This document shows, piece after piece, positions 51,165 to 58,069 of a stretch of DNA of 64,000 nucleotides. This DNA is from Rhizobium sp. 16-488-2b (GTDB lineage: Bacteria > Pseudomonadota > Alphaproteobacteria > Rhizobiales > Rhizobiaceae), in assembly GCF_017741815.1 (NCBI RefSeq), contig NZ_JAGHMF010000014.1:218191-282190 (forward strand), read 5' to 3'. The notes under the pieces are model-generated. The model did no database searches, had not been told where the DNA came from, and saw nothing but the letters and a program-made list of their open reading frames with translations. The first letter of the stretch is position 1. Each line of letters begins with the position of its first letter. Both the position numbers and the translations under genes were made by a program.

Positions 51165-51719
51165 ACTTCGCCATGAGCTCAGCCATCTCGGTGGCCGTCG
51201 GACCACCCTCATGCTTCTGCTCTGGCTCTTGTGCTTCGTTGTGGCCGTTGATGGCCGCAAAGAACTCAGTGAGGGTCGCTTCCCAGAAGTCGGCCGGCCG
51301 CCATTTCAGGCCGCCGGTCCCGATCCGCAGCCACTCCCGCCACGGGAACGGCTCCTCTTTCTTTACGCCGCCTCGTCGACGGCTTCCGCGTTTCCCTCGT
51401 CACCCTCGAAGTGATGCGAGAGGACGGCGGAGAACGCCTCAGCGCAGGCCGGGAAGTGTTTCAGCTTGATCTTGGTGATCGCCTCGAGTGCATTGCCCTT
51501 GACGGTCAGCAGCTCAATAGCAGCGAGCGTCGCAGCCGCCTCAACCCCCGACAGACGCAGGAACAGGTCATTCATGGACTTGCACTGCAGGCGGGTCGAC
51601 ACAGCCGACAGGCGGCCGATCTCGGCCGCCAGAACTAGCGGGACGTCCGCGACCCAAAGCGCCGTTTCACCGCGCGCTTCGTTCACAGCCAGCGGAAATA
51701 CCTTCTCCTCTTTAGCCAT
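51157..51719 (-). CDS. Tail assembly chaperone, -1 frameshift product (GT-like)
   Basis: The -1 frame downstream of the heptamer is open from 51390 to the TGA at 51157 but has no start codon until its last codons. It reads KKEEPFPWREWLRIGTGGLK, RPADFWEATLTEFFAAINGH and ATEMAELMAKYG, the conserved second half of GTA-type tail chaperones. Slippage after Asn110 gives a 187-residue fusion. By analogy with lambda G/GT, a few percent of ribosomes make it, and the extra domain binds the tail tube protein. Support is direct for the frame and heptamer; efficiency is unknown. Confidence 0.78.
51363..51719 (-). CDS. Tail assembly chaperone (G-like, GTA gp10-type)
   Basis: 118 residues: EKVFPLAVNEARGETALWVA then DVPLVLAAEIGRLSAVSTRL and a helical C-terminus ending in EGNAEAVDEAA. 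This is the GTA/TAC form that coats the tape measure during tail assembly. It follows the tail tube gene. Within its last codons a G-GGA-AAC heptamer at 51396-51390 would make some ribosomes slip -1 and read on into the next frame, giving the longer product described separately. Confidence 0.8.
   Translation of the reverse strand: MAKEEKVFPLAVNEARGETALWVADVPLVLAAEIGRLSAVSTRLQCKSMNDLFLRLSGVEAAATLAAIELLTVKGNALEAITKIKLKHFPACAEAFSAVLSHHFEGDEGNAEAVDEAA
51390..51396 (-). promoter_or_regulatory. Programmed -1 frameshift slippery site G-GGA-AAC
   Basis: On the minus strand the heptamer GGGAAAC is in the X-XXY-YYZ register relative to the chaperone frame (codons GAG GGA AAC). Both A- and P-site tRNAs can re-pair one base back (GGG, AAA). 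Zero-frame stop TAA lies 27 nt further on. Confidence 0.75.
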
Positions 51720-51722
51720 GGA

Positions 51723-52154
51723 TTATGCCTCCGCCGTGAATACGAGCGCAGCAGCCGCTTCGAAGGTCGCGCTGAACTGCAGGTCATTCTCCATGTCGCC
51801 GCTCGCCTGGAAGCTCGTGACGAAGTACGGGCCGGCGAACGTTCCCAGGCCGGGCACGATGACCTGCGCGTTGAAGACGGTCGCATTGATGACGTTAGTC
51901 ATGAACGCCTTCATTGCAGCGCTGGACACGAACGTGCCGGAACCCTGGAAGGTTCGGCTGACGATGCCCGGGCGGCCGGTCTTCTGCACCGGTCCACCGG
52001 GATTGGTGCAGCTCGGCTTGGTGGTATCAACCGAATTGGCGGAAAGATCGAAGCTTCGATCCTTCAGGCCGCACAGGTTGCTGAATACTTCGGGATCAGC
52101 GCCATCGCCCACCTTGATGAGTAGGGTTCTGCCGAGCTGTTCGCCATCTGCCAT
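51723..52154 (-). CDS. Major tail (tube) protein
   Basis: 143 residues of the TP901-1/GTA tail tube form: MADGEQLGRTLLIKVGDGAD near the start, GIVSRTFQGSGTFVSSAAMK and a closing beta hairpin GDMENDLQFSATFEAAAALV. It polymerises into the tail tube. The gene is between the tail terminator (DUF3168) and the chaperones, the canonical position, 3 nt upstream of the chaperone start. Confidence 0.85.
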   Translation of the reverse strand: MADGEQLGRTLLIKVGDGADPEVFSNLCGLKDRSFDLSANSVDTTKPSCTNPGGPVQKTGRPGIVSRTFQGSGTFVSSAAMKAFMTNVINATVFNAQVIVPGLGTFAGPYFVTSFQASGDMENDLQFSATFEAAAALVFTAEA

Positions 52155-52208
52155 AGTGACTCCTTTGCCGACGAGGCGGCCTATCTTTGTGTTTGTGTGT
52201 TGATGGCG

Positions 52209-52619
52209 CTAAGCGAACGGCTTGCGCACCGATGCCACGAAGTCGATCACTGCGTGACTGGTCAGCCCGTCAGCGTCGCGGAACGTCCGCGTCTGACGAT
52301 GCATGAGTGAAATCAGATGATTGGTCGGAAGCGTTAACGGCGCCAGATGAAGGCTTTCCGCTACGGCTTCCGCGATCCTCTTCGCCTCTGGGTAGCCGAC
52401 CGCAGTCGACCATCCATGAAGGGTAAGGTAGACTTTGCCACCACTGATGCATGTCGCATCGTTGCGCAGCGTCTGCGCCTCTCCTATGGCCACGTATGGA
52501 TACGTGACTGGATTCGGCGGCTGATCGTAAACGCGCCCACCGACAAGCGCCGTCAAGGCAGCGTCAGCCTTCAGGCGCGCGACAATCGCGCCTTGTAGTT
52601 CAAGCTCTGCTGCAGCCAT
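52209..52619 (-). CDS. DUF3168 tail completion/terminator protein
   Basis: 136 residues matching DUF3168: ELQGAIVARLKADAALTALV, then GGRVYDQPPNPVTYPYVAIG and a final RDADGLTSHAVIDFVASVRK strand. This family (HK97 gp10/lambda U neighbourhood, GTA tail terminator) caps the tail tube and joins it to the head. It starts 3 nt after the HK97-gp10-like stop. Confidence 0.85.
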   Translation of the reverse strand: MAAAELELQGAIVARLKADAALTALVGGRVYDQPPNPVTYPYVAIGEAQTLRNDATCISGGKVYLTLHGWSTAVGYPEAKRIAEAVAESLHLAPLTLPTNHLISLMHRQTRTFRDADGLTSHAVIDFVASVRKPFA

Positions 52620-52622
52620 TGA

Positions 52623-53114
52623 CTATATCCGATTGAATTCGCGAATTGCTTTTGCGATAGCGGCGCGTTTGATCTTCACCGCCGTTGCCTTGAAGCTGCG
52701 CCATGTCGGGTAGATGTGCGGCTGGGCCGCTGTGCCAGGATGCAGGTTTCCCTTGCCCTCAGAGAACGCCGATCTGCCCTTCACCGTGCCGCCACCTGCC
52801 GCAGTGTTGTGCGGCGCCGTACCCCACTCCAAAAAGCGCCAGATGTAAGGCGCGAACAGCCCGGCCGCATCTTTGTCTTTGGTCGGGTTGTCACTGAAAT
52901 CCAGAGCGCCGGGGTGATGCTTCACGAAGTCGCCGTGGATCGCCTCTGCATACTCGAGTGTCGCGCCACGCGGAGCAACTTCCCTGATCTTGTCGGCGAC
53001 CTCTTCGGCAATCCGATAGTTGGCGTCCGCCGCATAGACCAAGGCGTTCGGGACGAACGCTCTCAGGTTTCTGGTAAGCTCTGCCCTGCCCGAGATTTTC
53101 GCTTTCAGCGCCAT
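52623..53114 (-). CDS. HK97 gp10-type tail completion protein
   Basis: 163 residues from ATG 53114, which shares a base with the stop of the head-closure gene. Sequence features of HK97 gp10: KISGRAELTRNLRAFVPNAL, EEVADKIREVAPRGATLEYA, and WRFLEWGTAPHNTAAGGG (the EYGT-like motif), then PHIYPTWRSFKATAVKI. It functions in joining head and tail. The longer reading to 53372 is out of the operon's frame pattern and rejected. Confidence 0.82.
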   Translation of the reverse strand: MALKAKISGRAELTRNLRAFVPNALVYAADANYRIAEEVADKIREVAPRGATLEYAEAIHGDFVKHHPGALDFSDNPTKDKDAAGLFAPYIWRFLEWGTAPHNTAAGGGTVKGRSAFSEGKGNLHPGTAAQPHIYPTWRSFKATAVKIKRAAIAKAIREFNRI

Positions 53115-53467
53115 CAGGTCGCCACTCCCTGCGTTGCCATCATATCGATGTAAGCATTGCGCTCGTCGACGTTGGCCGCTGACGTGATGTTGAAGATCCG
53201 CGATGGATTGCGCGCATCGACCGCTCGCCATGCAGTGGTGACGGCTCTGGCCGCCACGCAGCTGCGGATACTGATGATGTAGGGCTGAACTCCAGCCAAT
53301 CGCGAGGCGATGACGGGTTCGCTGCCCTTCAAGGGCGTGAGGCGGGCTGCGGTGGTGAACTGAGTACGCCACTCCGTCTGCTCGTTGCCGTATTCATCGG
53401 GCGACGTGATCTTGACTTGAAAGTCGATCTTCTCGCGCATCGCGCCTGCGCCGGTTGGCTTTGCCAT
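53114..53467 (-). CDS. Head closure (head-tail adaptor) protein
   Basis: 117 residues from ATG 53467, sharing one base with the upstream small gene's stop (TGATG). REKIDFQVKITSPDEYGNEQ then TEWRTQFTTAARLTPLKGSE is the SPP1 gp16/HK97 gp7-like head-closure signature, ending with NITSAANVDERNAYIDMMAT. It seals the portal after packaging. An in-frame start at 53494 lies inside the previous gene. Confidence 0.82.
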   Translation of the reverse strand: MAKPTGAGAMREKIDFQVKITSPDEYGNEQTEWRTQFTTAARLTPLKGSEPVIASRLAGVQPYIISIRSCVAARAVTTAWRAVDARNPSRIFNITSAANVDERNAYIDMMATQGVAT

Positions 53468-53646
53468 CAGAACCTGCCTTTCGGCCGCTGGCATGGCGTT
53501 GCTACGCCCGCCTCGGTGGCCGCGTCAGCGCAAGCCCGTGTCACCGAATAGCGACCATCCTTGAGCGGGCCGCCATCTGGCTTGAAAACCACGTTTACGG
53601 CAGGCGTCGCTTCCCAGCAGTAGCTCGACGTAAACTTGATCCACAT
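53467..53646 (-). CDS. Small phage protein (59 residues) in the connector cluster
   Basis: Opens with ATG 53646, four bases after the decoration protein stop, and ends in TGATG shared with the head-closure ATG at 53467. Reads MWIKFTSSYCWEATPAVNVV, KPDGGPLKDGRYSVTRACAD and GVATPCQRPKGRF. The tight packing with both neighbours argues that it is real despite its size. It resembles small connector-region proteins of rhizobial phages; function unknown. Confidence 0.65.
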   Translation of the reverse strand: MWIKFTSSYCWEATPAVNVVFKPDGGPLKDGRYSVTRACADAATEAGVATPCQRPKGRF

Positions 53647-53647
53647 G

Positions 53648-54058
53648 TTACAGCGCTACGCCTGCGGACTGGATCTTAACGGCGAGAACGCTCGTCGACT
53701 TGGCGATACCAAGGAAGCACGTGTAATCGCCGGTTGTCAGGTCAGCGACTGGCACGATCGAGCCGGGCGCCCCGCCGAGGTAGTAGCCAACTCCCTTGGT
53801 GAGAGTGGCGCCGATTGTCAGGTCGCCATCCTTGAGGACGGCAACCGGCTGATTGGCCGCGGCACCATTGAGCGCGATACCCTTGGCGACGCGAGCTTCT
53901 GCAGTAGGCGAATTCGTGTCTGCCAGCATCCAGCGGTTTGTCGTCGACGACAGATACACGGTCTGGCCCGCTGTGATTGCCTCACCAGCAGTGCCTGAAT
54001 CGCGCGTGGCATTGGCGCCGGCGACGACATTCGCCGGCGTGATAGAGATTGCTGCCAT
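53648..54058 (-). CDS. Small beta-rich virion protein, probable capsid decoration protein
   Basis: 136 residues, low charge, beta-rich and glycine/alanine-rich: ATRDSGTAGEAITAGQTVYL, GALAA-type turns in VAKGIALNGAAANQPVAVLK and GYYLGGAPGSIVPVADLTTG. Position among capsid and connector genes, and this composition, fit a decoration or head-fibre protein. No family is certain. It lies 19 nt after the head-tail connector stop. Confidence 0.6.
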   Translation of the reverse strand: MAAISITPANVVAGANATRDSGTAGEAITAGQTVYLSSTTNRWMLADTNSPTAEARVAKGIALNGAAANQPVAVLKDGDLTIGATLTKGVGYYLGGAPGSIVPVADLTTGDYTCFLGIAKSTSVLAVKIQSAGVAL

Positions 54059-54077
54059 GATGGTTCCTTATGAGGCG

Positions 54078-54620
54078 CTATCCGCGCCGGAAGTTCGACA
54101 GAAGAGCGTCGAAGGCCGACCAGCCATCCTCGGCCGCGTTCTCGCGCACCTCGTATGCGTCGGCGATGTGGAGAAGAATAGCGTGCTTTACCGCTGGAGG
54201 AGCCGCCTCATAGCCGGCAACCGCGGTCAGCGTGATCCGTGATCCGCTCTGGATAACCGGCCACTGCTTGCCGTATGCCAAAACTATTGAAGGCTCCAGC
54301 CCTTCAAGGCGAGGCTCATAAACAGAAGCATCGACCGTCTGGCTGGCGCCAGCAGTGTCGACATACTCGATGCTGACGACCGAATTCACGGGTGCGACGG
54401 GCAGACGCGCCATATCGCTCCAGCAGTCGCATTTGATCTCTACCTTCCGCTCAGCGAAAAGCACATTGCAGTACTTCTCGGCGTGGTCTCTGGCCGATGA
54501 GATCAGCAGCTCGATGTCGTTATCGTCGTCGTTAAACCCGATGCGAAGCCGACGCTTCGCCTCATCAAGACTGACCGGCTCCGTCGACGCCGGATCCATC
54601 ACTTTCGCTGGATACCACAT
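54078..54620 (-). CDS. Head-tail connector protein (gp6-like)
   Basis: 180 residues with the gp6/gp15 connector pattern: EPVSLDEAKRRLRIGFNDDD, NDIELLISSARDHAEKYCNV and a C-terminal PPAVKHAILLHIADAYEVRE helix. It forms the ring under the portal. Its start overlaps the small gene upstream by 56 nt; an internal ATG at 54599 would shorten the overlap to 35 nt. Confidence 0.85.
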   Translation of the reverse strand: MWYPAKVMDPASTEPVSLDEAKRRLRIGFNDDDNDIELLISSARDHAEKYCNVLFAERKVEIKCDCWSDMARLPVAPVNSVVSIEYVDTAGASQTVDASVYEPRLEGLEPSIVLAYGKQWPVIQSGSRITLTAVAGYEAAPPAVKHAILLHIADAYEVRENAAEDGWSAFDALLSNFRRG

Positions 54621-54792
54621 CGGTCGCCTTGCCTTTCTTGGTCTTTGCCGGAGCCGGCACTGCGGGCTCGGCGTCTACAGCGAAGCCAGCTGCCTTCAGG
54701 CGCTCCGCCTCGTCCGTGTCAAATTCGTGCTGGTCGCCAGGCGCCAAGTTAAACAGTGGGCCGGACAGTCCGGCTGTCATTTTCAAGAACAT
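54565..54792 (-). CDS. Small phage head-region protein
   Basis: 75 residues from ATG 54792, with GGAGG four bases upstream. GLSGPLFNLAPGDQHEFDTD then EAERLKAAGFAVDAEPAV is a short domain seen between capsid and connector genes in many HK97-type phages. A basic, serine-rich tail follows. Its 3' end overlaps the connector gene. Function unknown. Confidence 0.7.
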   Translation of the reverse strand: MFLKMTAGLSGPLFNLAPGDQHEFDTDEAERLKAAGFAVDAEPAVPAPAKTKKGKATDVVSSESDGSGVDGAGQS

Positions 54793-54841
54793 GTCGCCTC
54801 CCGAGGAGAAGGCGGGCCGGCCGAAGCCAGCCCGCTGATTG

Positions 54842-56122
54842 TTAAGCCTGCTTGAGGTGCTTGATCGCAGCGGTATCGCCGAGCTCACCGTCGAAGCGGA
54901 TGTAGCCGGCAACGCCGAGGTTCGGCCAGAAGCGCTCGCGCAGTACGCCGATGACCGGAGAACCGACCTTGCGGACGAAGTACTTGCCGAAGTCACCGAA
55001 CAGAACCGAGCGGTTGCCGGTGGCGATCGATGCGACTGCCTGGTTGATCGTGTAGCGATAGCTCAGCAGCGTGCCGGGCTGGCCCTTGGTGACGTCACCC
55101 ATCTGCCAGAGGTAGTTGCCCTGACCGTCCTTCAGCTTGCGGATTGATGCAAGCGTCTGGTCGTTGAACATGAAGCCGACCTTCGGCGCCTGGCGGTAGG
55201 CGGGATCGACAGAGTGGACGAGATCGATGATTTCGTCAGACGCAATCGCCGTTGCCGAAACAGCGGTCTTGCCGAGGGTAGAAGCGGTTGCAACACCGTT
55301 GGGAGCGTTAGTTCCGGTACCGACGGTAAGCTGCAGGTTGGCAAGACGGCCCATGCGCTCGCCGAGCAGATCGCCAAGCAGCGCTTCCATATTGAAGATG
55401 CTGTCCTGCGCGAGCTCCATCGAGAACTTGATGAACTTCGTGTCGTAGACGTACGCCTCGAGCTGCTTCTGACCGAAGGTCGCATCAGCGGAACCGTCGT
55501 CGACGATGTCGGCGCCCTGAGTATGGGCGGTGGCCGTCCCAGACGTGTCATCGATCGTCGGGAGCTGGATAACGGCGCCGGTCGAGGTATTCAACTCGCC
55601 GGTCACGGCGGGATCGTACATCGGGCCCCATGCCTTCATCGACTTGATGAGGACTTCAGCAAGTTCAGTAGGAACAGTGTATCCGCCAGCCGCACCGGTG
55701 GCGGACGACTGTGCGCGCTTTTCGTCGAGGACCTGAACGCCTGCCTTCAGGACAGCGCGCTCTTCTGGCTCAAGAGCAGCAAGATCAGCGCCGGAGACGA
55801 TGAACTTGTGGAATACGGAGCGGTAGGAGAGCTCGTTGCCGGCGTCGGAGCCGCTGCCGCGGTCTTCGGTACCTGCACCAGGACGGCGGTTTTCGCGATC
55901 CTTACGCGCACGCTCTTCGAAGCGAGCTTCGAGCGCGGCCTGACGCTCTTCGCGCTCGATGTTGCGCTCGACCTGGTCGAAGTCGGCCATGATCCGGTCA
56001 TGACGAGATTCGAGCTCAGCGGAGCGGGCTTCATCGGTGTTGGACTGAATTTCGTTAAGTGCTTCGCGTGCCTGCGTGACGAGGCGGCCGCGCTTCTCCT
56101 GAAGCTCGGTAAGAGTTGCCAT
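54842..56122 (-). CDS. Major capsid protein, HK97 fold
   Basis: 426 residues from ATG 56122. The first ~110 residues form a charged coiled coil (RGRLVTQAREALNEIQSNTD, DFDQVERNIEREERQAALEA), the delta scaffold removed by the protease. The mature part begins near ELSYRSVFHKF and has QSSATGAAGGYTVPTELAEV, the E-loop and DLLGERMGRLANLQLTVGTG, then FGDFGKYFVRKVGSPVIGVL. It builds the icosahedral head. It follows the protease gene by 76 nt. Confidence 0.92.
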   Translation of the reverse strand: MATLTELQEKRGRLVTQAREALNEIQSNTDEARSAELESRHDRIMADFDQVERNIEREERQAALEARFEERARKDRENRRPGAGTEDRGSGSDAGNELSYRSVFHKFIVSGADLAALEPEERAVLKAGVQVLDEKRAQSSATGAAGGYTVPTELAEVLIKSMKAWGPMYDPAVTGELNTSTGAVIQLPTIDDTSGTATAHTQGADIVDDGSADATFGQKQLEAYVYDTKFIKFSMELAQDSIFNMEALLGDLLGERMGRLANLQLTVGTGTNAPNGVATASTLGKTAVSATAIASDEIIDLVHSVDPAYRQAPKVGFMFNDQTLASIRKLKDGQGNYLWQMGDVTKGQPGTLLSYRYTINQAVASIATGNRSVLFGDFGKYFVRKVGSPVIGVLRERFWPNLGVAGYIRFDGELGDTAAIKHLKQA

Positions 56123-56198
56123 TCTGGTCTCCAAAAGATGTGGTGAGGTTAATGTTGGCAGGACGTCTTGTCCGGCCCTCCGGCGGGTAGCCGGGTGA

Positions 56199-56807
56199 CT
56201 ACGAGGCGCCCTGCCCGTCACCAGTTGGTGACCGGATGCCTCGAAACTTCTGTTCGCTCGCTGCACGACGTTCAGCTACTCGACGAGCGGCATTGCGGTG
56301 ATCGGCCCGGGCAGCGTCGAGAGACCGCTTGGCAAGCGTCGTGTCCTCGTATGCCGGCCACGCAACAGCGGAGACCTCGATCAGCTCGAGTTTCTCGATG
56401 GTCCGTACCGGAATGGCGCCCGTCTCGTCCCAGGTCTCCTTGGTGACGCGAAAGCCGAAGGACATGCCACTGATGTCGCCGCGCTCGACGAGCACCCACA
56501 GATCGTTTCCGTCCGTGGTGTCTGGAACATCGATCTCAACGCGGAGACCAGTCCCATCCTCCTGCAAACGGAGCGTCCCGGCCTTTGTGCGACCAATCAC
56601 GCGACCACGGTCATGGTCGATCAGAGCGCGAATGTCGCCGTCGATCGCCTCAGCGAAAGCGCCGGGTGCGATCTTCTCCTGAAAATAGCTGCCGATGTCA
56701 GCTAGGCGCTCGAACAGGGCGGCGTAACCCACAAGCGTACGCTTGTCGTCAGCCGCCCGATGCTCGACGCTACCAATATGACTGCGTTTCTCGATGTCTT
56801 TTGTCAT
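56199..56807 (-). CDS. HK97 family prohead protease
   Basis: 202 residues. The catalytic His65 is in ALIDHDRGRVIGRTKAG and the nucleophilic serine in GDISGMSFGFRV (Ser113 or Ser116), with ELIEVSAVAWPAYEDT as the third conserved strand. It cleaves the delta domain of the capsid protein and itself during maturation. It overlaps the portal stop by 4 nt and is followed by the capsid gene. Confidence 0.9.
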   Translation of the reverse strand: MTKDIEKRSHIGSVEHRAADDKRTLVGYAALFERLADIGSYFQEKIAPGAFAEAIDGDIRALIDHDRGRVIGRTKAGTLRLQEDGTGLRVEIDVPDTTDGNDLWVLVERGDISGMSFGFRVTKETWDETGAIPVRTIEKLELIEVSAVAWPAYEDTTLAKRSLDAARADHRNAARRVAERRAASEQKFRGIRSPTGDGQGAS

Positions 56808-58069
56808 GCGGCCTTGGCCCCGTCGTTGTTGTCATCGAGCGGAGGCCCGCCGTTATGACCAATATTCTGTGAGCCAAGCGGCACAGTCGCGCCCTGGATG
56901 TGAAGCTTCTCGGCTTCACCTCCCATCGCTGGAAGGTTCTCGAGTGCGCGAACCTCATCAGGTGTCCTGATGCCGTTCTGAATCGCCACGCCGTAGCCAT
57001 CCATGCGGCTCTTGAAGTCACCGCGAAGAAGCCCGTCGAGATTGTGCTCCACGTACCGCCCAGCTGTGCCACGACCGAAGAACTTGAGATTGATCTCGTC
57101 TTCGAGCGCCTTGGCCCACTGTCCGATAAGGTGCTTCACGAGGTGCAAGTCTTGTTGCTCGGCGTTGCTGAACGTCGCCCGTGTCAGATCCTGCAGAAAC
57201 ACCGGCGGCAGCTGATAGGCACGCGAAATCTCTTCCACCTGGAAGCGTCGCGCCTCGATCATCTGCCCCTTGGCTGGATCGATACCGACCGGCGATAGCT
57301 TATAGCCGGCCGGGATTGGGAAGATCGGCTCGTCGGCATTCTTGGCCGCATCGACAGAGCGTTTGATGTCCGCCTGCGCGCGCTTCATTGCTTCGGCGCC
57401 TGCCGGCAGCGGGCCTTCCAGCGCCAGGGGCGGCACACCGCCGCCCGCGAAGAAGTTCGAGCCGTAGTCGTTCATGGCAATCGCGAGCTGGATTGCCTTC
57501 GATGCCTGCGCGATCGGGCCGTAGTGCTTCAGGCCGCAACTCCGACGCATGAAAGCAACGTCAATCACGTCGGCCGCGTCGTACGTTCTTCCCTCATACT
57601 CGTACGAGATCTTCAGGCCGACACGCTTCACCGTCGTCTTCGTCGGATCCATCGGCCACAGCGAGTCGATGCCCTGGGGCGTCCGTTCGATGTATGCCAG
57701 GCCGCGACCGTGGGTGAAAACTTGCTGCCAGAACCACTGCCAGAACGCAAAGGAGCCGCTGTTGTCGTTCGGCGCCTGATTGACCACGATTTCCAGCTTG
57801 CCGCTTATGCGCTTCGGGCCGGTCTTGCTGTCGCGATACGCGTGGCGCGGGATGGCGGCGAGCGTACGCGATAGAAAGGCGACAGCCGCCCACACAGCAG
57901 GCACAGACAGCGCCGTGTCGACCGTTACCGATGGCAGATTGGCGGAGTTCACGCCAAAGAACGCCATGAAGTTTTCTGCACTGACGGGAACCGTAGGATT
58001 CTCGATAGTTGCACGAGTTTCTGGCGATTTGGCCGCGTTTAGGCGACTGAACCAGTCTTTCAGGGCCAT
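56804..58069 (-). CDS. Portal protein
   Basis: 421 residues from ATG 58069, which shares one base with the terminase stop (TAATG). HK97-type portal segments: SVTVDTALSVPAVWAAVAFL, then SGKLEIVVNQAPN, AYIERTPQGIDSLWPMDPTK and EEISRAYQLPPVFLQDLTRA. It forms the dodecameric DNA channel at one head vertex. The C-terminal tail is short and acidic. A reading to 58108 lies inside the terminase gene. Confidence 0.9.
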   Translation of the reverse strand: MALKDWFSRLNAAKSPETRATIENPTVPVSAENFMAFFGVNSANLPSVTVDTALSVPAVWAAVAFLSRTLAAIPRHAYRDSKTGPKRISGKLEIVVNQAPNDNSGSFAFWQWFWQQVFTHGRGLAYIERTPQGIDSLWPMDPTKTTVKRVGLKISYEYEGRTYDAADVIDVAFMRRSCGLKHYGPIAQASKAIQLAIAMNDYGSNFFAGGGVPPLALEGPLPAGAEAMKRAQADIKRSVDAAKNADEPIFPIPAGYKLSPVGIDPAKGQMIEARRFQVEEISRAYQLPPVFLQDLTRATFSNAEQQDLHLVKHLIGQWAKALEDEINLKFFGRGTAGRYVEHNLDGLLRGDFKSRMDGYGVAIQNGIRTPDEVRALENLPAMGGEAEKLHIQGATVPLGSQNIGHNGGPPLDDNNDGAKAA

